From contig SKTZ01000094.1 of assembly GCA_007122335.1 (NCBI GenBank), positions 1 to 47,540 on the forward strand: a DNA stretch of 47,540 nt. Direction: 5' to 3'. Shown in pieces: positions 35,374 through 42,818 of the stretch. The notes beneath the pieces were generated by a model. That model searched no databases. It had not been told where the DNA came from and saw only the letters and a list, made by a program, of their open reading frames with translations. The position numbers and the translations under genes were made by a program. The DNA is from Bacillota bacterium. Lineage in GTDB: Bacteria; Bacillota; Halanaerobiia; B1SED10-174. Numbering within the stretch: position 1 is the stretch's first letter; each line of letters starts with the position of its first letter.

Positions 35374-35439
35374 TTACCATTGGAGAACACGGGTTAGATT
35401 TTTACCCATTTCCCATTTTTGGTTTTTTCTTTTAACCAT
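35374..35439 (-). CDS. Micropeptide 3 (21 residues)
   Basis: The third reading frame of the micropeptide operon begins at an ATG (35439-35437) that overlaps the stop codon of micropeptide 2 (TAATG), with AGGAGG nine bases upstream, so it should be translationally coupled. It begins MVKRKNQKW, ends TRVLQW and has two tryptophans and six basic residues against one acidic (about +5). There is no signal peptide. No function is recognised. It is too short to fold alone, and could bind nucleic acid, a partner protein or a membrane, or could act in cis by translation itself. Confidence 0.7.
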   Translation of the reverse strand: MVKRKNQKWEMGKNLTRVLQW

Positions 35440-35507
35440 TATTTTTGCCTCCTTTGTTTGCGGTTTATCATTTCCTGATATTTCATTTTTCCGAGTAGGG
35501 TTTCCAT
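35439..35507 (-). CDS. Micropeptide 2 (22 residues)
   Basis: Second frame of the operon. A strong GGGAGGTG ribosome binding site lies six bases before the ATG. The peptide starts METLLGKMKYQEM and ends NRKQRRQK, with seven basic and two acidic residues (about +5) concentrated at the C-terminal end. Its stop codon overlaps the next start (TAATG). I recognise no family. The clustered basic tail resembles that of micropeptide 1. Confidence 0.7.
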   Translation of the reverse strand: METLLGKMKYQEMINRKQRRQK

Positions 35508-35536
35508 TTTTTCACCTCCCTTGAAATTTTCTTTTC

Positions 35537-35617
35537 TTACTTGCGGCTTCTCTTGCGGGACTTGATTTTCTCAGCGTGAATGTAAGTTGCGCTGAAGGCC
35601 ATGCTCTGATCAAACAT
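35537..35617 (-). CDS. Micropeptide 1 (26 residues)
   Basis: First frame of the operon, with ribosome binding site AAAGGGGGT seven bases before the ATG at 35617 and about 50 bases after the likely transcription start. The peptide begins MFDQSMAFSATYIHAEKIK and ends SRKRSRK, net about +5. The basic tail could bind RNA or ribosome, and the front half is amphipathic. No family is recognised. Independent ribosome binding sites for all three peptides plus a perfect promoter and terminator make chance occurrence unlikely. Confidence 0.72.
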   Translation of the reverse strand: MFDQSMAFSATYIHAEKIKSRKRSRK

Positions 35618-35674
35618 TTTGTTACCCCCTTTCTTTTTAAAACCTTTTAATTAATTTTTTTAATTTCTAACTTA

Positions 35675-35703
35675 ATTATATTCATCCTGATATGCTTTGT
35701 CAA
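35675..35703 (-). promoter_or_regulatory. Perfect consensus promoter of the micropeptide operon
   Basis: On the minus strand TTGACA (35703-35698) and TATAAT (35680-35675) match the sigma-A consensus exactly with the optimal 17-base spacer. Upstream is a very A/T-rich stretch (35704-35768) that may act as an UP element for this and the divergent promoter. Confidence 0.92.
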
Positions 35704-35768
35704 CCCCTAAATTGAAAAAATTAATATTTTTTTGAAAAAAATTAAAAATTTATATTTTTTTATTTGAT

Positions 35769-35797
35769 TTGACAATAAAATTCTTCCATGTTATTAT
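35769..35797 (+). promoter_or_regulatory. Promoter of the alpha/beta hydrolase gene
   Basis: TTGACA (35769-35774) and TATTAT (35792-35797) are separated by 17 bases, with TGT before the -10 (extended -10). It is divergent from the micropeptide promoter. Confidence 0.88.
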
Positions 35798-35798
35798 G

Positions 35799-35812
35799 TG
35801 ACTAAATAGTCA
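35799..35812 (+). promoter_or_regulatory. Probable repressor operator (14-bp perfect dyad)
   Basis: TGACTAAATAGTCA is a perfect palindrome placed over the expected transcription start, one base beyond the -10 element. The size, symmetry and position match operators of TetR-family or similar dimeric repressors. The cognate regulator gene is not in the window. Confidence 0.7.
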
Positions 35813-35829
35813 TATTAAGGAGTGATCAG

Positions 35830-36717
35830 ATGCATTCATTTCTCGATAGAGTTACCGTTAAAAGCACTGCCCTGGTTCTGGGTAAAAAGAAATTTTTCCG
35901 CAGTTCTATTGGCTCACCAGGCTACAGGACTCTGCTTGAAGAAGCGGAGTTGGAAATGCCGTCCATTAAGAAAGAAGGAATCTATGAACTCAAAGCAAAT
36001 AATTCTGCAGCTTTATTGGATCCTGCTTTTGACCTGGTCCAGTGGAAAGGAGATCATTTTCCAACCATAATCTATCATCACGGGAATAACGAGAAGCCTT
36101 TTAAATATAAAGCCTGGGAGAAAAATTCTTTCTACAAGATTTTCAATCCCCAGAAGGGAGAGCTGGAGGTTAACCTATTCAACCTCAGAGCTCCTTTCCA
36201 CCAGTCATTTAACCTTTACCTGGAAAAGATCGCGGATTTAAATCAGTTCCTATCTATGCTAACCACTTCCACCAGGTTAATCCAGGAGTTGGTTGATTTT
36301 TCCCGGGAAAAAGGAAGCTCTCATATTATGGTATGCGGGATCAGTCTTGGAGCCTGGGTTGCCAACCTGCACCGGGCTTTCTACAACAGTGCAGATTCCT
36401 ACGTTCCCCTTTTAGGTGGTCCCAAGCCTGCCGATATTTTCCTGGATTCAAGTTATGCCCAGCTCGTTGACCCATCTGTTTTCAACCACCGGGAAGAAAT
36501 TGAAAAAAGACTTAACTTTACTGAAGAGTTTTCCAGCCACCAGGAGAAAAATATCTTTCCCCTGCTGGCCCTTTATGATCAATTTATCCGTTACGATGTA
36601 CAAAAAGATGCCTATAAACCCCATTCTGTGGCAGCTATTTACCGGGGACACACTACCGGTTTTCTTGCGGGAAAGGCTTTGCGGGAACATGTTGAAAAAA
36701 TTCTTACCAGGGGCTAA
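35830..36717 (+). CDS. Alpha/beta hydrolase
   Basis: The 295-residue soluble protein has the alpha/beta hydrolase oxyanion stretch IIYHHGNN (residues about 79-86), the nucleophile elbow GISLGA (Ser in GxSxG) and a late catalytic histidine in IYRGHTTGF. Its closest-feeling relatives are the large, poorly characterised ABHD18-like hydrolases, but the substrate is not predictable. The ATG follows AAGGAG seven bases away and no signal peptide is present. Its promoter carries a dimeric repressor operator, so it is likely induced by a small ligand. It is monocistronic as far as can be seen; no strong terminator follows before the aro promoter. Confidence 0.85.
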   Translation: MHSFLDRVTVKSTALVLGKKKFFRSSIGSPGYRTLLEEAELEMPSIKKEGIYELKANNSAALLDPAFDLVQWKGDHFPTIIYHHGNNEKPFKYKAWEKNSFYKIFNPQKGELEVNLFNLRAPFHQSFNLYLEKIADLNQFLSMLTTSTRLIQELVDFSREKGSSHIMVCGISLGAWVANLHRAFYNSADSYVPLLGGPKPADIFLDSSYAQLVDPSVFNHREEIEKRLNFTEEFSSHQEKNIFPLLALYDQFIRYDVQKDAYKPHSVAAIYRGHTTGFLAGKALREHVEKILTRG

Positions 36718-36781
36718 AAAGGACTAGCTTGATTTTACCAGGTTTTGGACATTGAAAATATTTTATATTTATCATTTTACC

Positions 36782-36810
36782 TTGACAGCGCTTTAAAGTG
36801 CGATTATAAT
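36782..36810 (+). promoter_or_regulatory. Perfect consensus promoter of the aro operon
   Basis: TTGACA (36782-36787) and TATAAT (36805-36810) match consensus exactly with a 17-base spacer. The spacer itself contains the imperfect dyad GCGCTTTAAAGTGC (36788-36801), which could be an additional operator. Confidence 0.93.
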
Positions 36811-36841
36811 AAAAACAATATTATTTTAAAGGAGTTTTATC

Positions 36842-36913
36842 ATGTTTGCATTTTCCTCTGGGTTTTCCGGGTACTATTATTCCTATTATTTCTATCCCAA
36901 GAAAAGGGAATAA
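36842..36913 (+). CDS. Phe/Tyr-rich leader peptide of the aro operon
   Basis: A 23-residue peptide with AAAGGAG ribosome binding site nine bases before the ATG. It begins MFAFSSGFSG and continues YYYSYYFYPKKRE. Six Tyr (positions 11, 12, 13, 15, 16, 18) and four Phe (2, 4, 8, 17) make 10 of 23 residues aromatic. No Trp is present. The cluster of Tyr codons spans 36872-36895, so a ribosome starved for charged tRNA-Tyr or tRNA-Phe would stall there. Downstream lie a competing hairpin and a strong terminator before aroH. The organisation is that of attenuator leader peptides (pheL, hisL, trpL) known from proteobacteria. Confidence 0.88.
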   Translation: MFAFSSGFSGYYYSYYFYPKKRE

Positions 36914-36917
36914 TTTA

Positions 36918-36992
36918 GGCTGGAAAAATTTAGAGGGAAGGTATCCCAAGATTAAATTTACTGCAAGCTCCGGTACCTGCCGGAGCTTTTTT
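36918..36992 (+). promoter_or_regulatory. Attenuator: alternative hairpin and intrinsic terminator
   Basis: The terminator is a nine-bp stem AAGCTCCGG (36965-36973) with CCGGAGCTT (36980-36988), its T-run completing at 36992. Just upstream AAATTTA (36926-36932) pairs with TAAATTT (36953-36959), enclosing GGGA/TCCC. This hairpin can be extended by GGCT (36918-36921) with AGCT (36966-36969), which overlaps the terminator's left arm and would prevent it. A ribosome at the leader stop codon (36911-36913) would cover GGCT and permit termination, whereas one stalled at the Tyr codons would leave it free. The pairing is my inference from reading, not from energy calculation. Confidence 0.75.
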
Positions 36993-37066
36993 ATTTTATC
37001 CTGGTTAAAAACCCGCCTGTTTTAAGAAATTCTTAAGAAAAAATCCAAAAAGAAAGGAGTTCCTTT

Positions 37067-37432
37067 TTGATGATCTGCGGTATTAGAGGTGCAACTACGG
37101 TTGATAAAGATGAGAAAATAGAAATCATAACGGCTGTTAAAGAATTATTAAAAACGATTCTAACCAAAAACAACATTACTTCCTCTCAGGTAATTGCGGT
37201 CTTTTTTACAAATACCCCTGATCTCCAGTCAGTTTTTCCAGCTTCCGCAGCACGTGCTTTGGGCTGGATCGATGTTCCTCTTTTAGATGGACAACAACCC
37301 ATAGTAGAGGGTAGCCTCAAACAATGTATCAGGGTTATGCTTTTATGCGAGAAAGAAACCCCGGGTAAAGTGAAACACATCTACCTCAAAAAAGCCCGAG
37401 AACTCAGACCTGATCTTTTAGAAAATTCTTAA
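37067..37432 (+). CDS. aroH: Chorismate mutase, AroH type
   Basis: The 121-residue protein begins MMICGIRGATTVDKDEK, the hallmark N terminus of the monofunctional AroH class (B. subtilis MMIRGIRGATT), and later has VFFTNTPDLQSVFPA and GWIDVPLLDGQQPIVEGSLKQC read in parts. It rearranges chorismate to prephenate, the first step towards Phe and Tyr, in the cytoplasm as a homotrimer. The Arg of the family's MIRG is Cys here (MICG), while the second Arg, in GIRG, is kept. Translation may begin at the TTG at 37067 or the ATG at 37070, both within range of AAAGGAG. The first structural gene behind the leader/attenuator. Confidence 0.94.
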   Translation: MMICGIRGATTVDKDEKIEIITAVKELLKTILTKNNITSSQVIAVFFTNTPDLQSVFPASAARALGWIDVPLLDGQQPIVEGSLKQCIRVMLLCEKETPGKVKHIYLKKARELRPDLLENS

Positions 37433-37499
37433 ACCCCTTTGGAAATTCAGGAATTTGATGTTGTCAATTTTAAAACAACTAAATTTAGGAGGGATTGAA

Positions 37500-38567
37500 A
37501 TGATTGTAGTAATGAAGGCAAAAGCAAGTGAAACCGAATTTAAAAAGGTTATTGAGAGAATTAAGCAAGAAAACCTGGACGTCCACATTTCAAAGGGAAA
37601 AGAAGTGAGAATAATTGGGGTTGTGGGAGATGTAAGGCGTATTGAACCAGAAGTTCTCCAGGCTTTTGATGGGGTTGAAAGGGTTATCCGGATTCTCCAT
37701 CCTTTCAAATTGGCAAGCCGGGATTTCAAACCAGAAAATACCACGATAAATGTGGACGGAGTTATTATCGGGGGAGGGAAATTTATTGTTTCAGCAGGAC
37801 CCTGCGCTGTAGAGGGAGAGGAAATGCTTACAGAGGTTGCCTTCCTGGCCAAAAAATGCGGAGCATCAATACTCAGAGGAGGTATTTTCAAGCCAAGAAC
37901 TTCTCCTTACTCCTTCCAGGGATTGGGTTTAGACGGTCTCGAGATTTTACAAAGGGTAAAAGAAAAGACCGGTTTACCTATTATAACCGAGATTATGAGC
38001 CCGGAGCATGTAGGATTAATTTCCCAGTACGTCGACATCTTTCAAATAGGAGCAAGAAATATGCAGAATTTCCCCCTGCTCCAGGCGGTGGGGCGGACGG
38101 AAAAACCTGTCTTGTTGAAACGAGGCCTGATGGCCTCTGGAGAAGAGTGGCTGCAGGCTGCAGAATACGTGTTATCAGAGGGTAATCCTAACGTTATTCT
38201 CTGCGAGCGGGGCATAAGGACTTTCGAAGGCTACACCAGAAACACACTGGACTTGAGTATAGTACCTGTTATTAAAAAGCTCAGCCACCTACCGGTATTT
38301 GTAGATCCAAGTCACGGAACGGGCCACTGGGATCTTGTTACACCAATGGCCATGGGTGCTCTCGCAGTGGGGGCAGATGGGATTATGGTAGAAGTTCATC
38401 CCAACCCGGAAAAGGCATTTTCTGACGGCCCCCAATCTCTTAAACCAAAGGTCTTTGCAGAGATGATGCAACAGCTTGCCAAAGCAGCCGAGGCCTTCAA
38501 TCGGCCCCTTCCTTTTAGTTCAGAAAGAATTACCATTCCAGGTAATGAGACGCAAAAAGGTTCTTAA
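37500..38567 (+). CDS. aroF: 3-deoxy-7-phosphoheptulonate synthase (DAHP synthase)
   Basis: The 355-residue enzyme condenses phosphoenolpyruvate and erythrose-4-phosphate, the committed shikimate step. Residues 1-65 form the small ferredoxin-like regulatory domain seen in Thermotoga-type enzymes, which makes it a candidate for feedback by Tyr or Phe. The barrel carries GPCAVEGEEML, RGGIFKPRTSPYSFQGLG, FVDPSHGTGHW and VEVHPNPEKAFSDGPQSL. The ATG at 37500 immediately follows GGAGGG. An upstream in-frame ATG at 37455 lacks a ribosome binding site. It is followed by tyrA after two bases. Confidence 0.96.
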   Translation: MIVVMKAKASETEFKKVIERIKQENLDVHISKGKEVRIIGVVGDVRRIEPEVLQAFDGVERVIRILHPFKLASRDFKPENTTINVDGVIIGGGKFIVSAGPCAVEGEEMLTEVAFLAKKCGASILRGGIFKPRTSPYSFQGLGLDGLEILQRVKEKTGLPIITEIMSPEHVGLISQYVDIFQIGARNMQNFPLLQAVGRTEKPVLLKRGLMASGEEWLQAAEYVLSEGNPNVILCERGIRTFEGYTRNTLDLSIVPVIKKLSHLPVFVDPSHGTGHWDLVTPMAMGALAVGADGIMVEVHPNPEKAFSDGPQSLKPKVFAEMMQQLAKAAEAFNRPLPFSSERITIPGNETQKGS

Positions 38568-38569
38568 TT

Positions 38570-39442
38570 ATGAAACCAATTAGTGTTGGTGTGGTTGGGC
38601 TTGGTTGCATAGGCGCTTCCCTGGCCTGGGAATTAAAAAGGAAAAATTTTTGCCGGGAGGTCCTGGGCCATGATTTACAAAGTTCTTCCATGGATTTTGC
38701 CCTGGAAAAACAGATTATTGACCGTGCTGTTTCCCTGGAAAAGTGTGCCCGGGATTCTGATCTGGTTATTCTAGCAGTTCCAGTCCTGCAAATTCCCCTG
38801 GTAGCAGAATCCCTTATGCCCCATTTAAAATCAAACTCTTTACTAACCGATGTGGGCAGTGCCAAAGACCGGGTTGTAAAAAAAATAAAGGGGCTACTCC
38901 GTGCTGATATTACCTTTATAGGAGGCCACCCCATGGCGGGATCAGAAAAATCAGGGGTCCAAGCAGCAAAACCGGCCCTCTTTTCCGGCGCCCCATATTT
39001 TCTGACACCGGTCAAACCTATCAATGAACAGGCCCTGAACCTGCTCATAGATTTAATCAAAACCCTGGGAGCAAACCCCTTTTTGGTAACGCCGGAAGAA
39101 CATGACGCCATCGTAGCCCGGATAAGTCACCTTCCCTATCTGGTTTCAGCCGCCCTTGTTTTATCCTGCGGTGATGATTCTCGAACAACAGGTTTTGCCG
39201 CCGGGGGTTTTCGGGATACCACGAGAATTGCTTCTTCAGATCCCATTATGGGAAAAGATTTTTGCGTCGCCAATCGCAAGGAGATTATCCGGGCAGCAGA
39301 AAAATTTATTTCAGAAATTCAGGATATAATTGGCAGGCTTTCCCGCGGGGACTCTATAGAAGAAAAATTGCGGGCAGCCAGGTCCCTGAGAGATACCATT
39401 GCCGCCCAAAAAAGATGGGAGAGTGACTTCAATGGAAAATAG
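38570..39442 (+). CDS. tyrA: Prephenate dehydrogenase
   Basis: The 290-residue protein has an N-terminal Rossmann dinucleotide fold (VVGLGCIGASLAWELK, residues about 8-23), DVGSAKDRV and the GGHPMAGSEKSG motif that marks prephenate/arogenate dehydrogenases, followed by the helical dimerisation half. It oxidatively decarboxylates prephenate to 4-hydroxyphenylpyruvate, the Tyr branch. No C-terminal ACT domain is present at this length, so allosteric inhibition by tyrosine is less likely than in longer TyrA forms. It overlaps the aroA gene by 11 bases. Confidence 0.95.
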   Translation: MKPISVGVVGLGCIGASLAWELKRKNFCREVLGHDLQSSSMDFALEKQIIDRAVSLEKCARDSDLVILAVPVLQIPLVAESLMPHLKSNSLLTDVGSAKDRVVKKIKGLLRADITFIGGHPMAGSEKSGVQAAKPALFSGAPYFLTPVKPINEQALNLLIDLIKTLGANPFLVTPEEHDAIVARISHLPYLVSAALVLSCGDDSRTTGFAAGGFRDTTRIASSDPIMGKDFCVANRKEIIRAAEKFISEIQDIIGRLSRGDSIEEKLRAARSLRDTIAAQKRWESDFNGK

Positions 39443-40766
39443 GGTAATAAGTCCTGGTGGAGCGTTGAGGGGAACCCTCAAAACCCCCGGAGACAAATCC
39501 ATATCACACAGATCAGCAATACTGAGTGCACTGGCAAAGCCTTCATCCCCGGTTATTCTATCCAACTATTCTACCGGAAACGACTGTCAAAAAACTCTTC
39601 AATGCCTCAGGGCATTGGGCGTTAAAATTTACACGAGGAAGAAAACATCTCCTTCAACAGTAAAAATTACCCCACCAGGTTTGCAAAACCTAAAAGAGCC
39701 AAAAAATATCCTTAATTGTGGGAATTCCGGCACTACCATGCGTCTCCTCTGCGGGGTCCTTTCCTCCCTTCCTTTTTATTCGGTTTTAACAGGGGACCAA
39801 TCACTCCGGGAAAGGCCAATGGACCGGGTAACAGACCCCCTAAAAAAGATGGGGGCTGAAATCTTTGGCAGACAGGGAGGCAAATTCCCTCCCCTCAGTA
39901 TTACAGGGGGCAACCTATCTGCCATAGAACATCAGAGCAATGTTCCCAGCGCTCAGGTAAAATCCGCTATTCTGCTGGCAGGCCTTTCTGCTGAGGGCGA
40001 AACCTGGGTTTCGGAAAACTCTCCCTCGCGGGATCACACGGAGCGAATGCTTTTTCATTTTGGAGTTGAAATCCTAAATTTCTCCCCTGGGGTTAAACCC
40101 CGGGGACACCTGAGGGTAGGAGTAAGAGGTGGGAGTATTCCGGAGGCCAGGTCAATGGAAATCCCCGGGGACATATCATCTGCCGCCTTTTTTATGGCCG
40201 GGGCTTTAATTCTAGAAAATTCAGAGCTCACAATTCAAGGAGTTGGGCTCAATTCCACACGAACTGGCTTCCTGGAAGTAATCAAAAAAATGGGGGCCCA
40301 ATATGACATCCTTTCCTTCCAGGAAGAAGGGGAGCCCAGAGGTGATATCCGGATCAAATATCAGCCCCTACAACCGTTTTCTGTTGGTGGAAGCATGGTT
40401 CCTACTCTAATTGATGAAATACCCATAATGGCGGTTCTCGCCACCCAGGCCCATGGGGTTAGTACAATTAAAGATGCCCAGGAGTTGCGGATAAAAGAAA
40501 GTGACAGATTGAAAGCTATTTCCGAAAACCTGAAAGCCATGGGGGCCAATATAGAAGAAAAACATGATGGACTCATTATCGAAGGCCCTACAAGGTTAAG
40601 GGGGACAGTTCTCAATTCTTTTGGTGATCATCGTATTGCAATGGCCATGGCCATTGCCTCCCTGGTAGCAGAAGGAGACTCTTTGCTCAAGGGGGCAGCA
40701 TGCGCATCCATTTCTTTTCCCGGTTTCTATGAAAAACTGGAAGAACTCCGTCCAGGTAGAAGGTGA
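39432..40766 (+). CDS. aroA: 5-enolpyruvylshikimate-3-phosphate synthase
   Basis: The 444-residue EPSP synthase transfers enolpyruvate from PEP to shikimate-3-phosphate. Visible motifs are PGDKSISHRSAILSALA, LNCGNSGTTMRLLCG, RERPMDRVTDPLKKMGA, the central IKESDRLKAI and SFGDHRIAMAMAIA. The ATG at 39432 lies inside the tyrA 3' end after GGGAGA. An in-frame ATG at 39399 has no ribosome binding site. The LNCGNSGTTMRL segment has a Gly and Thr pattern of the class II-like type, but glyphosate sensitivity cannot be read reliably from this alone. Confidence 0.96.
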   Translation: MENRVISPGGALRGTLKTPGDKSISHRSAILSALAKPSSPVILSNYSTGNDCQKTLQCLRALGVKIYTRKKTSPSTVKITPPGLQNLKEPKNILNCGNSGTTMRLLCGVLSSLPFYSVLTGDQSLRERPMDRVTDPLKKMGAEIFGRQGGKFPPLSITGGNLSAIEHQSNVPSAQVKSAILLAGLSAEGETWVSENSPSRDHTERMLFHFGVEILNFSPGVKPRGHLRVGVRGGSIPEARSMEIPGDISSAAFFMAGALILENSELTIQGVGLNSTRTGFLEVIKKMGAQYDILSFQEEGEPRGDIRIKYQPLQPFSVGGSMVPTLIDEIPIMAVLATQAHGVSTIKDAQELRIKESDRLKAISENLKAMGANIEEKHDGLIIEGPTRLRGTVLNSFGDHRIAMAMAIASLVAEGDSLLKGAACASISFPGFYEKLEELRPGRR

Positions 40767-40771
40767 TAAAA

Positions 40772-41665
40772 TTGCAACAGTTAAAAAATCCGACCGGGCT
40801 CTTTTGCCTTATTGGCAACCCGATTAACCAGAGCCTCTCCCCCTCGATACAAAATTCCGCCCTTGCTTTCCACGGGATTGACGCCCGCTACATGGCCTTT
40901 AATGTACCCCCGGAATCTCTCAAGGAAGCTATAATTGGTTTGAAAGCCCTGGGGGTTTTGGGAATAAATGTTACCATACCTCATAAAACAAATGTTATCC
41001 CCCTTCTGGATGGCTTAAGTGAAGAAGCGGCCAATATCTCTGCCGTAAACACAATTAAAATAGCAGACGGGACTCCATCTAGGTTTATTGGTTATAATAC
41101 AGATGGCCCCGCCCTGATTAAAGCATTGGAAAGTGACGCAGATTTTAATCCCAGGGGAGCAAAAGTCTTTTGTGTAGGGGCAGGGGGATCTGCCCGGGCC
41201 TGCCTTTTTGCCCTCGCAAAAGCAGGAATTGAAAGCTTAACAATATACAACCGAACAAAAATAAACGCCATCGCTTTGCTTCAGCACCTCCAGTCCCATT
41301 TTCCCCGGTTAAAAACCAATTTAATTTGCCCCAAGCCAGGGTTTTGGGATCCGGGACTGGTTTGTTTGTTTGAAAAGGAAGCACCCGACCTGATTCTCAA
41401 TACAACTCCCCTCCGACAATGGACCGGGAATCTGCCTTTCTTTTCTCATCAGGTGGTATGCGACCTGGTTTACTCCCCTTATCCAAGCATAACTCCCATG
41501 CTATCACTGGCTTTGGAAGGTGGAGCTAAACCTGTAACAGGTTTGTCAGTTCTGGTGCATCAGGGGGCTTTGGCCTTCTCACTTTGGACAGGTCATAACC
41601 CCCCTGTTGAGGCAATGTGGCAGGCTTTGCGCGGAGAAAAAGGAGGAAATGATAATGACACTTGA
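40772..41665 (+). CDS. aroE: Shikimate dehydrogenase
   Basis: The 297-residue enzyme reduces 3-dehydroshikimate with NADPH. N-terminal substrate residues are in GNPINQSLSPSIQN and INVTIPHKT (catalytic Lys), NTDGPAL holds the Asp, and GAGGSARACLFALAKAG is the nucleotide-binding loop with NRTK following. The ribosome binding site AGAAGG overlaps the aroA stop, and the best start is TTG at 40772; a GTG at 40763 overlaps the binding site. The gene overlaps aroC by 11 bases. Confidence 0.95.
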   Translation: MQQLKNPTGLFCLIGNPINQSLSPSIQNSALAFHGIDARYMAFNVPPESLKEAIIGLKALGVLGINVTIPHKTNVIPLLDGLSEEAANISAVNTIKIADGTPSRFIGYNTDGPALIKALESDADFNPRGAKVFCVGAGGSARACLFALAKAGIESLTIYNRTKINAIALLQHLQSHFPRLKTNLICPKPGFWDPGLVCLFEKEAPDLILNTTPLRQWTGNLPFFSHQVVCDLVYSPYPSITPMLSLALEGGAKPVTGLSVLVHQGALAFSLWTGHNPPVEAMWQALRGEKGGNDNDT

Positions 41666-42800
41666 CTTTAAAACTGCGGGAGAATCCCATGGACCTGCCG
41701 TAACAGCCCTCGTTGAAGGGCTTCCAGCGGGTCTTAAAATAAATTCTGATGATATAAATCGCGACCTTGCCCGCAGACAATTCGGATACGGCAGGGGCGG
41801 CCGGATGAAAATTGAAAAAGACAGGGTGGATATTCTCTCGGGAGTAAGAGACGGAAAGTCCATCGGCAGCCCCATTGCCCTCCTGATCAAGAACAAAGAT
41901 CACAGGACTCATAAGGAAGAAATTCTAACCAAACCCCGCCCGGGGCATGCCGACCTGGCGGGGGCAATGAAATTCGGTTTCAGTGATATGCGGGATGTTC
42001 TTGAAAGAGCCAGTGCTAGAGAAACTGCCGCTCGTTGTGCTGCAGGAGCACTTGCCAAAATATTCTTAAGGGAGTTTTCCATAGAAATTGTATCTTTTGT
42101 CCTGGAAATCGGTGGAGTAAGAGGTAGTGTTGACAGCTTATCTCCCTGGACTGCTATGGCCCTTGCTGAAGATTCTCCAGTTCGATGTCCCGATAAACAG
42201 GCCACAGTTAAAATGGTGGAAGCCATTGAAGAAGCCTCTTTGAATGGTGATACCCTCGGTGGTAGCTTCGAGATTCGGGCCTTAAATGTTCCACCCGGAC
42301 TGGGTTCTTATACTTCCTGGGATAAAAAACTTGACGGCAGAATGGCCCAAATATTAATGTCAATTAACGGGATAAAAGGGGTTGAAGTTGGATTCGGGTT
42401 CAGATGTGCTTCCCTCCCCGGGTCTTCAATTCACGATCCCATTAAATCCTTTGATACCCCCCCGGAAAGGGGCCCCCGTTACCACCGTTCGACCAACAGG
42501 GCAGGCGGTTTCGAAGGGGGTGTAACTAATGGAGAAGAATTGGTACTCAGGGTAGCCATGAAACCAATCGCGACTCTACGGAAACCCCTCCTCTCCGTGG
42601 ATTTATCCACGGGGAAGGCTATTGAAGCACAGTATGAACGTTCTGATATTTGTGCTGTTCCGGCTGCATCTATCGTTGGTGAAACAGCAGTAGCTTTTGT
42701 CCTGGCCCAGGCTGTCCTGGAAAAATTTGGTGGAGATAACATTTCTGATACCTTTGACGCATATGAAGCTTACCTGCAAAGGCTGGCAAAAGAATTCTAG
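41655..42800 (+). CDS. aroC: Chorismate synthase
   Basis: The 381-residue enzyme makes chorismate from EPSP using reduced FMN. Motifs in order: TAGESHGPAVTALVEG, RRQFGYGRGGRMKIE, RPGHADLAGAMKFG, RASARETAARCAAG and, late, RHRST-like YHRSTNRAGGFEGG. The start ATG at 41655 is eight bases after AGGAGG; an ATG at 41649 is too close. It is FMN-dependent only, with no flavin reductase domain, so reduced flavin must come from elsewhere, as in other anaerobes. Confidence 0.96.
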   Translation: MTLDFKTAGESHGPAVTALVEGLPAGLKINSDDINRDLARRQFGYGRGGRMKIEKDRVDILSGVRDGKSIGSPIALLIKNKDHRTHKEEILTKPRPGHADLAGAMKFGFSDMRDVLERASARETAARCAAGALAKIFLREFSIEIVSFVLEIGGVRGSVDSLSPWTAMALAEDSPVRCPDKQATVKMVEAIEEASLNGDTLGGSFEIRALNVPPGLGSYTSWDKKLDGRMAQILMSINGIKGVEVGFGFRCASLPGSSIHDPIKSFDTPPERGPRYHRSTNRAGGFEGGVTNGEELVLRVAMKPIATLRKPLLSVDLSTGKAIEAQYERSDICAVPAASIVGETAVAFVLAQAVLEKFGGDNISDTFDAYEAYLQRLAKEF

Positions 42801-42818
42801 AACAAAAAGGAGTCAATT

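Noticed and set aside
35822-36070. An 82-codon frame overlapping the start of the alpha/beta hydrolase gene
   Set aside because: It is a frame-shifted shadow of the hydrolase, which has the better ribosome binding site, the GxSxG motif and full length.
36811-37066. A T-box riboswitch upstream of aroH
   Set aside because: No T-box core sequence or specifier stem is visible; the short aromatic-rich ORF explains the region better.
41607-41655. Longer N-terminal extension of chorismate synthase
   Set aside because: The extended start lies within aroE without a ribosome binding site, while AGGAGG is eight bases before the ATG at 41655 and TLDFKTAGESHG is the expected beginning.
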